A DNA stretch of 45,099 nucleotides from a virus. Each line of letters starts with the position of its first letter. The stretch's first letter is position 1. The position numbers were made by a program, and so were the translations under genes. The stretch lies in IMG/VR virus record IMGVR_UViG_3300017940_000002, positions 1 through 45,099 of that record. One strand, 5' to 3'. Shown in pieces: positions 14,678 through 21,990 of this stretch. The notes beneath the pieces are model-generated. The model worked only from the letters and a program-made list of their open reading frames with translations, did not search any database and was not told where the DNA came from.

Positions 14678-15810
14678 GAGCAACTGTAATAGGAGCCTCT
14701 CTCAAGAGAAGAGTTTGGTTTGAGAGGGGAACCTACAAACTATTCCCTAACCTATTCACAATCCTCGTAGGTCCGCCTGCGGTAGGGAAAGGAGCTGCAC
14801 TTGGCCCAGGAGTTCGGATCATTAAAAAAGCCCTCACTGCCAACATCCTCTCCGATCGGATCACGATGGAGTGGTCTAAGGAGACATTGGCTAAGGGATT
14901 TTCTGCTCCGCCGCGTACTGGTCCCGGAGGGATTACGTTTAATCAGGATGCTTCTTGCCTGTTTGTGGCCCCGGAGTTAGGAGTTTTCATCCGACATCCT
15001 GAGGAGGAACTACCTGACCTGACGCACCTATGGGATTGTGAGACCAACAACTACGCCACCCGAGGAAAGGGACTTTTCATAATCACCGATCCATGTCCCT
15101 CAATGCTTGCGGGCTGTGCCCCAACTTGGCTAAAAGACTCAGTACCACAAGACGCGATTGGAGGAGGATTTACTCGGAGGGTAAACTTTGTATACGCCCC
15201 GAAGCAGAAGTACCTCAACACCTGGCCATCCCAAATTGATTGGGATGTTATCACTGCTCCACTTGTGAATGACCTTGTTGAGATTACCAAGATGCGAGGT
15301 GAATACAAATGTGACAACCTGGCCCGCCCGATATTTGAGAGGATGTACCGGGAGTCGGAGCATATCACCGACTTCTCTGACGAGGCCACGACGAACTATA
15401 CGGCATCGCGGTGGGCTAATACAATTAAGATGGCGATGTGTATTGCTGCTTCGCGGAAGGACGACCTTGTGATTCTAAAAGACGAACTACAGGAGGCTGA
15501 TGATTACACAACCGATGTAAAGAATGAACTAAAGCAGGTCTTTCGATCTGTCGGCTCTAGTGATATGATGGGCGCCGCAGACAAGGTTCTCAAGTTTATC
15601 GAGAACTCCGGCAGCTGCACCATCAATCAGTTGATGAACGCGGTATGGAGAGACTGCTCTCGACCAGAGCTTGACGTGATTCTCGTGACGCTACGGGATG
15701 CCGGTCTTGTCGATGAAACTAATCTACAGAATCGAACGGTCTTGAGGTGCAAAGCAACCGCAGGTGTTCCTAGCGGAGCGGCTAAGGCACAGAAGTTTGG
15801 AATCTATTAA
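14584..15810 (+). CDS. DUF3987-like P-loop protein (putative helicase/primase-associated ATPase)
   Basis: 408 residues. NYHLWVGATVIGASLKRRVWF followed by LFPNLFTILVGPPAVGKGAAL has the layout of DUF3987-type proteins, with a Walker A of GPPAVGKG in which the usual T/S after GK is glycine. Later segments (ASCLFVAPELGVFI, DLTHLWDCE) may hold the Walker B and sensor regions. A C-terminal winged-helix-like part (INQLMNAVWRDCSRPELDVIL) could bind DNA. Its position after the polymerase suggests a role in replication initiation or unwinding. It overlaps the polymerase gene by 94 bp. Confidence 0.72.
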   Translation: MPRLLHNGWIETYTSTVASYSDSPDNYHLWVGATVIGASLKRRVWFERGTYKLFPNLFTILVGPPAVGKGAALGPGVRIIKKALTANILSDRITMEWSKETLAKGFSAPPRTGPGGITFNQDASCLFVAPELGVFIRHPEEELPDLTHLWDCETNNYATRGKGLFIITDPCPSMLAGCAPTWLKDSVPQDAIGGGFTRRVNFVYAPKQKYLNTWPSQIDWDVITAPLVNDLVEITKMRGEYKCDNLARPIFERMYRESEHITDFSDEATTNYTASRWANTIKMAMCIAASRKDDLVILKDELQEADDYTTDVKNELKQVFRSVGSSDMMGAADKVLKFIENSGSCTINQLMNAVWRDCSRPELDVILVTLRDAGLVDETNLQNRTVLRCKATAGVPSGAAKAQKFGIY

Positions 15811-15829
15811 CCCAAAGGAGAAGAACTAA

Positions 15830-16192
15830 ATGGTAGCCCTAAGAAGGTCCGATTGCATTCTCGCCCCTTTCCCCGACATGTGTGTTGTCCTCCGTGATGA
15901 TGCACCGTCTAAGTACGGTAAACTCATCATTCCTGAGAAGTATAAGACCTACCCAACCATCGGAATCGTTGTTGCGGTTGGCAGCGAGTCTGATAAAGAG
16001 TTGATGGGACGGAAGGTTTTGTTCCCTCACCTGAGTGGTCTTGACGTCTCCCTGAAGAATCAGCCATTCTATACCATCTTCAGAATGAGCGAACTTCTCG
16101 CCGTGATCGAAGCGCCAGACGACGAAGTCGTGGAGTTCAAGGAAGAAAACGATGAGTTGATTCCGGCGCCGCTTTCCCAGGCAGGCCGCTAG
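15830..16192 (+). CDS. GroES-like co-chaperonin (Cpn10)
   Basis: 120 residues with a clear GGAGAAG ribosome site. The sequence follows the Cpn10 barrel: PFPDMCVVLRDDAPSKYGKL, IIPEKYKTYPTIGIVVAVG, GRKVLFPHLSGLDV and YTIFRMSELLAVIE align with the start, mobile loop, G-x-V-V-A-V-G strand, KVLF strand and terminal DILAVIE of GroES. The expected mobile-loop position (SKYGKLIIPEKYK) retains the hydrophobic IIP that docks on GroEL. An acidic tail of about 25 residues is added. Like T4 gp31, it may redirect host GroEL to fold the phage capsid. It is the last gene of the + arm. Confidence 0.85.
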   Translation: MVALRRSDCILAPFPDMCVVLRDDAPSKYGKLIIPEKYKTYPTIGIVVAVGSESDKELMGRKVLFPHLSGLDVSLKNQPFYTIFRMSELLAVIEAPDDEVVEFKEENDELIPAPLSQAGR

Positions 16193-16195
16193 ACT

Positions 16196-16226
16196 AGAAA
16201 AGGGAGACCTCTGTTCTGGTCTCCCT
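16196..16226 (-). terminator. Shared terminator between the converging arms
   Basis: 9-bp stem agggagacc / ggtctccct (16201-16209 and 16218-16226) with an 8-nt loop. On the - strand it is followed by TTTTCT, a proper intrinsic terminator for the late operon. On the + strand it directly follows the GroES-like stop and could stop that transcript less efficiently. A smaller hairpin gggtg-gat-caccc lies at 16246-16258. Confidence 0.78.
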
Positions 16227-16263
16227 CACCTAGATAATCCCCGAAGGGTGGATCACCCCCTAA

Positions 16264-16422
16264 CTACTTTCCCTTTTTGTTGGTTCCCTTCGACCCCCCG
16301 CTTGCACTGCTCTTATTCCCCGCGGGAGACTGAACATCCGGTTTGGCACAGGAGCCCTCAGCAAACTCCGCCGGGCTCTTAATCAGCTTGCTTACCTCTG
16401 ACCTAACTTCCGAGTTGTTCAT
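16264..16422 (-). CDS. Small basic serine/lysine-rich protein, last late gene
   Basis: 52 residues from an ATG preceded by a perfect GGAGG (chosen over an upstream GTG). The N-terminal half is a short helix (NNSEVRSEVSKLIKSPAEF); the second half is a disordered, basic Ser/Gly/Lys tail ending KGTNKKGK. There is one cysteine. No family is recognised. Confidence 0.6.
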   Translation of the reverse strand: MNNSEVRSEVSKLIKSPAEFAEGSCAKPDVQSPAGNKSSASGGSKGTNKKGK

Positions 16423-16444
16423 ACAACCTCCATTGTTCTTATTC

Positions 16445-16501
16445 ACGGCTTTGCCGTCCTTTCTGGTGCACCCTCACCTTCGGTGATCAACTCCGAAGGA
16501 G
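16445..16501. other. Cluster of three short hairpins
   Basis: acggc-ttt-gccgt (16445-16457), tcacc-ttc-ggtga (16474-16486) and ctcc-gaa-ggag (16491-16501), in the gap between two late genes. They match the C-TTC-G hairpin family elsewhere in the genome. Confidence 0.55.
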
Positions 16502-16532
16502 ATTTTATTGTTTCCGTTGTGAACGATTCTTT

Positions 16533-18317
16533 TTACTTCTTCTGTGCCGCCCTTGGTTTACCATCCCCAAGCATCTTCACCGCCTTTTCCCTAGCAGCAG
16601 CAGGCAATTGTCTTACCGTCTCCTCAAATGCATTTCTAGTAATATCTTCAAACTCGGCATCCGGAATATTCTCACTATTCAATCTAGGAGAAGCACTTGG
16701 CATTGGTCTTGCCGGACGAGGAGCAGAATTCAAACCACCACCTGGCCCAGCCTCTGGTGCTGGAGGAAGATTACCTCCAAAAGTTCTGCCCCCACTTACC
16801 CCCTCATCCAAACTAGCCAAATCTCTAACCAGCAGTTTACAGAATAACATCCGAGCTGTTTGGCTGGGAAGTGAGTTCCATGCCAGTCTGCCGAATCCCC
16901 CCGCAACTGCCCCACCAACATAAGAGCCAAGTCCAACAAATCCATGCTCTCGCAGTAGGGCGAAGACAGGCAGGCTAAATACCCCAGAATAGAGTATGTC
17001 TTCCAGGGTATGAGGAAGGATATTAGTAACCAACTTTCCCCGCTCATTTTTATATCGAGTAGCGATATTATCTCTGACTTGATAAGCAGCCGCTGCCTTT
17101 TCATTAGCAGCCGTCCACTTTTTCCCAATCCTGGTGTCCAAAGCAGAGTCAAGTTCTTTTCTTATCTTATACGCAACCTCTTCTACTGGGGTATAATCAC
17201 CACTTTTTCCCTGTCTCCCTACCTTTTCATAATTAATAACAGAGTCTAAATCCCTTCGGAGAGCAAGCATATCGTTTGGGGTCATAGCACCTGGCTGATT
17301 GTGTTCCCAGACACCACTCACCTTAGCCTCTGGGTCAAGTTGACCTTGTGCGATTTTATCCCTGATAAGTGTGTTGCGCTTCCGAATAAAGGCAAGCCAC
17401 TCAATTAGGTTTTGATTGACAGTAAACTTTGTTCCTTTAGCTGTCTCATCGGCAGCAAGCCCCTCAACTTCCCCCTTAGCCGCTTTTGCCTCAGCCGCCT
17501 TAGTATCAACAGCAGTTTTTAGTCGATTGATTTTATCTGTTGCTTCAAATGCCCGCTTCGCAGCAATACTTTTTTCTTCTAAACCATACGCCTTAGCTGC
17601 AATTGCCTCTCCATGAGACTTCGCACCTTCTCGCATAAATTCAATTGGCTTAGCATTTTTAACTGCACTCGTGGTAGCATCAAGGGCTGAACTCCCCTTT
17701 TTCCCGCCAAGTCCAAGAGCTGCTAACATACCAAGGGCGCTTCCGGTACCATGAGCTATTTGCTCTGGGCTTCCTTCATGGAGACCCTCTGCAATTTCCC
17801 CGCCAGCACCATGTGCAGCAGGACCAATCATTGGAACACTGCCTGCAAGAACATGGGTCAGTGCTTGGGTCGCATCAATCGCTGCTCCCTTAAATCCCTC
17901 ACCAGTAGTTCCTATTCTGCCTGCTGCATCCTGAGCCTGTCTCCAATGCTCACTCATAGGATCTTTTATTGAATGATACATAAGAGAGGCAGAGTTTATA
18001 GGATGCCGAACCTCCTGATAAAGTCCTGGGAGAATAGAGAAATCAGACCTTTTTTGTGTCTCAGGTAAACCAACCCCACTAGCCAGGCCAAGAACGGCGC
18101 CCCTAGCTACTTTATCGAATGTACCTTCCTCTTGATATTGCTTAGGCAGAGGAGTTGCATTTTGTTTTCTTGCGTTAGCAAGGGTAGTTTGCATATCAGG
18201 CTTGGCAGGAGCCGCCCCAATTCCTTTCTTCTTAAAATAACCAATCGCAGCTTCCTTATCAGTCCCATCGGGGAACTGATAGATATTACCATCCGGTCCT
18301 TGAATTGGCTGGCTCAT
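16533..18317 (-). CDS. Large internal virion / ejection-type protein
   Basis: 594 residues, ATGA-coupled to the gene before it. The first 32 residues (IQGPDGNIYQFPDGTDKEAAIGYF) match a short N-terminal module common on podovirus internal proteins. A glycine/alanine-rich hydrophobic segment follows (about 75-210, AAHGAGGEIAEGLHEG), then an Ala/Lys-rich coiled region (230-290) and a second hydrophobic helix pair near 455-490 (YSGVFSLPVFALLREHGF). A proline-rich tail ends the protein. Membrane-active stretches combined with coiled coils suit an ejected protein that crosses the envelope with the DNA. Identity is inferred from position and composition. Confidence 0.7.
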   Translation of the reverse strand: MSQPIQGPDGNIYQFPDGTDKEAAIGYFKKKGIGAAPAKPDMQTTLANARKQNATPLPKQYQEEGTFDKVARGAVLGLASGVGLPETQKRSDFSILPGLYQEVRHPINSASLMYHSIKDPMSEHWRQAQDAAGRIGTTGEGFKGAAIDATQALTHVLAGSVPMIGPAAHGAGGEIAEGLHEGSPEQIAHGTGSALGMLAALGLGGKKGSSALDATTSAVKNAKPIEFMREGAKSHGEAIAAKAYGLEEKSIAAKRAFEATDKINRLKTAVDTKAAEAKAAKGEVEGLAADETAKGTKFTVNQNLIEWLAFIRKRNTLIRDKIAQGQLDPEAKVSGVWEHNQPGAMTPNDMLALRRDLDSVINYEKVGRQGKSGDYTPVEEVAYKIRKELDSALDTRIGKKWTAANEKAAAAYQVRDNIATRYKNERGKLVTNILPHTLEDILYSGVFSLPVFALLREHGFVGLGSYVGGAVAGGFGRLAWNSLPSQTARMLFCKLLVRDLASLDEGVSGGRTFGGNLPPAPEAGPGGGLNSAPRPARPMPSASPRLNSENIPDAEFEDITRNAFEETVRQLPAAAREKAVKMLGDGKPRAAQKK

Positions 18318-19762
18318 TTCATATCCTCAGCGGTGACGGTGATCACCTTCTTAGGGCCGGTCTTTGTCTGACTAGGGGTGGCTGGCTGTGTAGAACTGAC
18401 CTGGGGATTAGCCTGAGCAGCTCCAGTGTACTTCCCATCAATAACTCCCTGTGCCGTATCTTGGTAAGTCTTAATTCCATCCAAGGCACTTTGAGGACTC
18501 TGCCACTGGCTCCTCAGTGTTTTCTCTACATCACCCACAACCTTCTGATTTCTCATGTTGTGCATACCAGAGAGTGGAAGTGACGCTGCCTGAGCAAGCT
18601 TGATATATTCCATTGCATCCCTATCACCGTCACCAGCAGCCTGCTCCATCTTACTACCAAGCAGTCCGGAAGGTCCGAATAGGTCAGGTCGTTTGGTGGC
18701 AATAGATTTCATCTGTTCTAAGTACTCATTAGCCATCCCGGCGAGCATTGTATTTCTAGCCATGATGGCTCCGCCACCTGCACCCCTGCCACTCTGCCCA
18801 GGCTGATATTTCTGTGCCCGAAGCATAGATGCGTTAGCGGCGATTCTTTTAGAATAAGAGTCCTGCGCCTCTGCCTTCGACTTATCAATCATGGATTGAA
18901 TCTTTTGTTTTTTCTCCTGATACCTCTGCTCAAGCACTGGATTGCCATTAATATCCTCTAAGGTCATATCTCGGCTCATGAGGGTACCATTAGGACTGCG
19001 CTGTAGATTTCCCTGCTCATCTACCACCGGCCGCTTGAAGTTCTGTTTCATATCTTGAAGAGTCGGTTTATCCTGATCTGCCTGCTTCTTCCTATTCTCC
19101 TCTTGCTGTTTGATGTCATTGGCATCATTCTGCTGATCTGCCTTTTGCTGATTGATCTTCTCCTGCTGTTGTCGGTAGGCAATGTCTGCCATCATCTTGG
19201 CGAGCTTTTCTTTCCTCTCCTCAGCATCAATTGCCGCCTGACTAATTGCCTGATGCGCCCTTTGAGTCCCAACATAAGCCCCGCTCATCGGATCGGTCAT
19301 GGCCTTCTCCATGATTTGAGCCTTCTTCTTCGAGAGCTTATCGCTGCCAGCCATCTTAATCGACTGAAGCTCTTGTGCGGTAAGTGGCATCCCCGCCTTT
19401 TGCTTCTCCTCCGCAATTGAAGCGGCAGTGAAAATGGCAGCCTCAGAAGCCTCTTGCTCAAACTTCTTCTGCTTCGCCTCCCGAATCCCGGCTCCCAACC
19501 CTTTCATCCCAGCCGCTATCGCACTCATCGTCTTGTCAGCTCCCCCTACGGGGGCTTGGTACTTCGGCTCTGGAGAGCGAGGTTGGGCCATTGGACCCCC
19601 TGCTTGAGCAGGACTCATGGTCTGCAAGAGAGGGGCTACCTCAGTACCATTCTTCGGAAGCTGTCCCTGAGGGCTACCAGGAAGTTGTGGCAACTGCTGA
19701 GGACTCTGCTGCTGAAGCAATTGCTGAATCATTGCCTCCGGATTTACTGGAGCTGCTGCCAT
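18314..19762 (-). CDS. Glutamine-rich coiled-coil virion protein
   Basis: 482 residues. A Q/P-rich N-terminus (IQQLLQQQSPQQLPQLPG) leads to a long helical middle (about 90-330) rich in K, Q, E and A with heptad character, then a more globular C-terminus (LPLSGMHNMRNQKVVGDVEKTL). It is part of a run of three overlapping or abutting late genes at the end of the structural arm and is probably an internal or ejection protein. No enzymatic motif is seen. Confidence 0.65.
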   Translation of the reverse strand: MAAAPVNPEAMIQQLLQQQSPQQLPQLPGSPQGQLPKNGTEVAPLLQTMSPAQAGGPMAQPRSPEPKYQAPVGGADKTMSAIAAGMKGLGAGIREAKQKKFEQEASEAAIFTAASIAEEKQKAGMPLTAQELQSIKMAGSDKLSKKKAQIMEKAMTDPMSGAYVGTQRAHQAISQAAIDAEERKEKLAKMMADIAYRQQQEKINQQKADQQNDANDIKQQEENRKKQADQDKPTLQDMKQNFKRPVVDEQGNLQRSPNGTLMSRDMTLEDINGNPVLEQRYQEKKQKIQSMIDKSKAEAQDSYSKRIAANASMLRAQKYQPGQSGRGAGGGAIMARNTMLAGMANEYLEQMKSIATKRPDLFGPSGLLGSKMEQAAGDGDRDAMEYIKLAQAASLPLSGMHNMRNQKVVGDVEKTLRSQWQSPQSALDGIKTYQDTAQGVIDGKYTGAAQANPQVSSTQPATPSQTKTGPKKVITVTAEDMK

Positions 19763-19763
19763 A

Positions 19764-20777
19764 TTAACCTCCCAATCCGCCTAAGAAGTTGATTGCATTC
19801 TCGCCAATTGAACTTGATCCGGTGAAGTCCATGTTCCCAATCCCACCACCCAATGCCCCAAGAATCTGCTGAAGTCCAGTTCCTTGCTTCTTCTCTAGAT
19901 ACTGAGGCATTGTCGTCGCAGCTTTCATCTGAGAACCAATCAGAGGGTTGTTCTGCGGGCTGATTCTCTGGAACTCTTGGTACAATCTGTCGATTGATGC
20001 TTGGTCAAGTCCCTGGATGTACTGACTCAACCCCGCCTGAATCTGCTCTTGAGTTGCCCCTGCGGTCAACTGCCTGCCCGCGGCTGCTTCCTGTGCAGCC
20101 TGTTCCGCCTGGGTAAGCTGGGCATTCTGATCTTTAGTAACTTGAGTTTCGTAATCCGACATCGCCGTTCCCATTGGTGATCCCGCCAGATTCCCACTGA
20201 GATTCATCCCTTCCTTAAGCTGGGCTTGATTCTTCTGGATGTTTTGCTGCTCCGCCGATTTCATCGCTTCCCACGCCGGTCCCACATCGGTGGGATTCCC
20301 GGTGTTAGCTATCTTATTCAGCGGGTTGTTCGGACTCTGTATTGCCTGCATAAGACTCTGCAAGAGCTGATTTTGTGGAGCAGAGAGTTGTCCTGGCGCA
20401 GTCGCCTTGCCACTTGACGATAGGATCGAACTCCAGTCAAAGGCAGGAACCCCCTGTCCAACCTGACTTGACAGCCAGCCGAACACCTGCTTCGTTAGAT
20501 TAGGATCAAGCGTTCCCCCGGCGTAGTATTGGGAATTCGCCGATGGTGCAGATGGGGACTCGTTTCTTACAGTTGCTCCACCTGGAACTGGCGCTGCCCC
20601 ACTGGCGCTTGGCATCTGTACTGGAGCCGGAGCACCGGGAGTATTCCCCCCAGCCATTGCATTCGTCCCCATGTTCAGGGTGGGATACGAACCGTATTGA
20701 TTCGATCCACCGAACAACCCATTCGAGTCGTTGTTCTCTGAGCCGAAATTGAAAAGCTGACTACCTGAGCTGCTCAT
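19764..20777 (-). CDS. Gly/Ser/Asn-rich virion protein with helical core
   Basis: 337 residues, ATGA-coupled to the adaptor gene upstream. The first 90 residues are low-complexity (N, G, S, P, A). The middle (140-280) is helical and glutamine-rich (KNQAQLKEGMNLSGNLAGSP). The end is glycine-rich (GALGGGIGNMDF). The composition resembles podovirus internal proteins ejected with the genome. The function is inferred from position. Confidence 0.62.
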   Translation of the reverse strand: MSSSGSQLFNFGSENNDSNGLFGGSNQYGSYPTLNMGTNAMAGGNTPGAPAPVQMPSASGAAPVPGGATVRNESPSAPSANSQYYAGGTLDPNLTKQVFGWLSSQVGQGVPAFDWSSILSSSGKATAPGQLSAPQNQLLQSLMQAIQSPNNPLNKIANTGNPTDVGPAWEAMKSAEQQNIQKNQAQLKEGMNLSGNLAGSPMGTAMSDYETQVTKDQNAQLTQAEQAAQEAAAGRQLTAGATQEQIQAGLSQYIQGLDQASIDRLYQEFQRISPQNNPLIGSQMKAATTMPQYLEKKQGTGLQQILGALGGGIGNMDFTGSSSIGENAINFLGGLGG

Positions 20778-21547
20778 CCTCTTCCTCCTCCAAAACCATA
20801 CGATCTTACGATCGGTCTTAATCCGATTGATTCCCTGTAAAGTTCTTTCTTTCTCCGGGTGGGAACCCGTGCAATCATTCCCTTATCCTGCGGATGCTTG
20901 GGATCACCATAAAGCATCGTGTGAATCGCGGCGGCCTTGTCGAACTCTTGTAGGTCCATAAACCCCCTCATGAGGGCTGATTGGATTATAACTTCTTTCC
21001 ATTGTCTTGTCAAGAGAATTGGAGTAGTCCCAACAACTGAGGGACTCCCCTCATTGATCGGAAACAATTGCAAGCATCTCGCCTGCACCGTATACCCTAG
21101 ATTTGGTATCGGATTAAATCCAATCTGATCCGCGAAGCGGTACCAATCCGACGGCTGACTCCAGCTTCCCAGCGAGAGGGAACTCGTCGTCATCCGGTCA
21201 GCATCTTGGTAGTGCCCCGGATGGAGCTTCACCCTTGTATAATTCGTCGGAGGATCAATCCACAGCATTACCGAAAGCGTGGCCTGATTGTAAGTCAGCT
21301 GTGGATTGAGCATCAGGCTGAATGGGTATTCCTGCTGACCAGGAATCAAGGAGAACTTATCCCCCCAAGCCTCAAGCTCGTCGAAATCATCCCGCAGGTC
21401 AGAGTCCCCGGTAATCTCAACAAGAGAGTTCGCAACCCACTCAATAGCCTTATCCAGGTCGGAGGTACGATTCTCCAACTTAGTACAGACAATCGCGGCG
21501 TAATCTGCAATCGTCGGACCGCTTGCTGTTGGACTTAGAATTGGCAT
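20774..21547 (-). CDS. Putative head-to-tail adaptor / tail tubular protein A
   Basis: 257 residues, ribosome site GGAG. The N-terminal helix TIADYAAIVCTKLENR, the LIPGQQEYPF turn, WSQPSDWYRFADQIGF and the C-terminal helix pair with LQEFDKAAAIHTMLYG fit the P22 gp4/T7 gp11-like adaptors that join portal to tail. In particular Q-x-E-Y-P after a beta turn and the paired C-terminal helices are seen. It lies away from the portal gene, which is less usual, so a tail-nozzle accessory is an alternative. Confidence 0.55.
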   Translation of the reverse strand: MPILSPTASGPTIADYAAIVCTKLENRTSDLDKAIEWVANSLVEITGDSDLRDDFDELEAWGDKFSLIPGQQEYPFSLMLNPQLTYNQATLSVMLWIDPPTNYTRVKLHPGHYQDADRMTTSSLSLGSWSQPSDWYRFADQIGFNPIPNLGYTVQARCLQLFPINEGSPSVVGTTPILLTRQWKEVIIQSALMRGFMDLQEFDKAAAIHTMLYGDPKHPQDKGMIARVPTRRKKELYRESIGLRPIVRSYGFGGGRG

Positions 21548-21573
21548 TTCAAATCTCCTATTGCTTTGCTATC

Positions 21574-21930
21574 CTACGACTTGTGAGACTCTCGGAAACG
21601 GTTTTCCGTTGCAGTGAAGCTGTGGTTAATTTTGCACACCGCTTCTATTCCAAAGATTCGCTCTCCGTGATCATCGACATGTTCCCAAAGTTCACGCTTC
21701 GCTCTTGATTCCTCTTCCTGAAACGTACCCAAAGTTTTAGCAAGCGCATCAAGTTGTATCTGCCGTGTAGCTTGCTCATTTTCCCGATTCAGCTTAATAG
21801 TTTCGGTAATTCCAGCGATCTGCGCCTGAATAGTACCTTTGAAGGTTCCCCAAAAAAGAGTCTGAGCAAGCAGCGACCCAATTATCGCCACCATTCCTAC
21901 TCCGAGTGCAACCCATGATTCATTGCTCAT
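21574..21930 (-). CDS. Small membrane-anchored coiled-coil protein (holin- or spanin-like)
   Basis: 118 residues, ribosome site GGGAGATAGATAA. One N-terminal transmembrane helix (residues 7-27, ALGVGMVAIIGSLLAQTLFW) is followed by a long polar coiled coil (KLNRENEQATRQIQLDALAKTL). One membrane segment plus coiled coil fits an inner-membrane spanin subunit, or a small inner-membrane lysis regulator. No outer-membrane lipoprotein partner was found, so lysis is only a suggestion. Confidence 0.55.
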   Translation of the reverse strand: MSNESWVALGVGMVAIIGSLLAQTLFWGTFKGTIQAQIAGITETIKLNRENEQATRQIQLDALAKTLGTFQEEESRAKRELWEHVDDHGERIFGIEAVCKINHSFTATENRFRESHKS

Positions 21931-21990
21931 TTATCTATCTCCCAACTTCCCCTGCGTTTCAATATCCCCACTGATTGCATCCAGCCATCG

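Noticed and set aside
16483-16923. + strand ORF over the internal virion gene
   Set aside because: Antisense of a long, clearly coding - strand gene.
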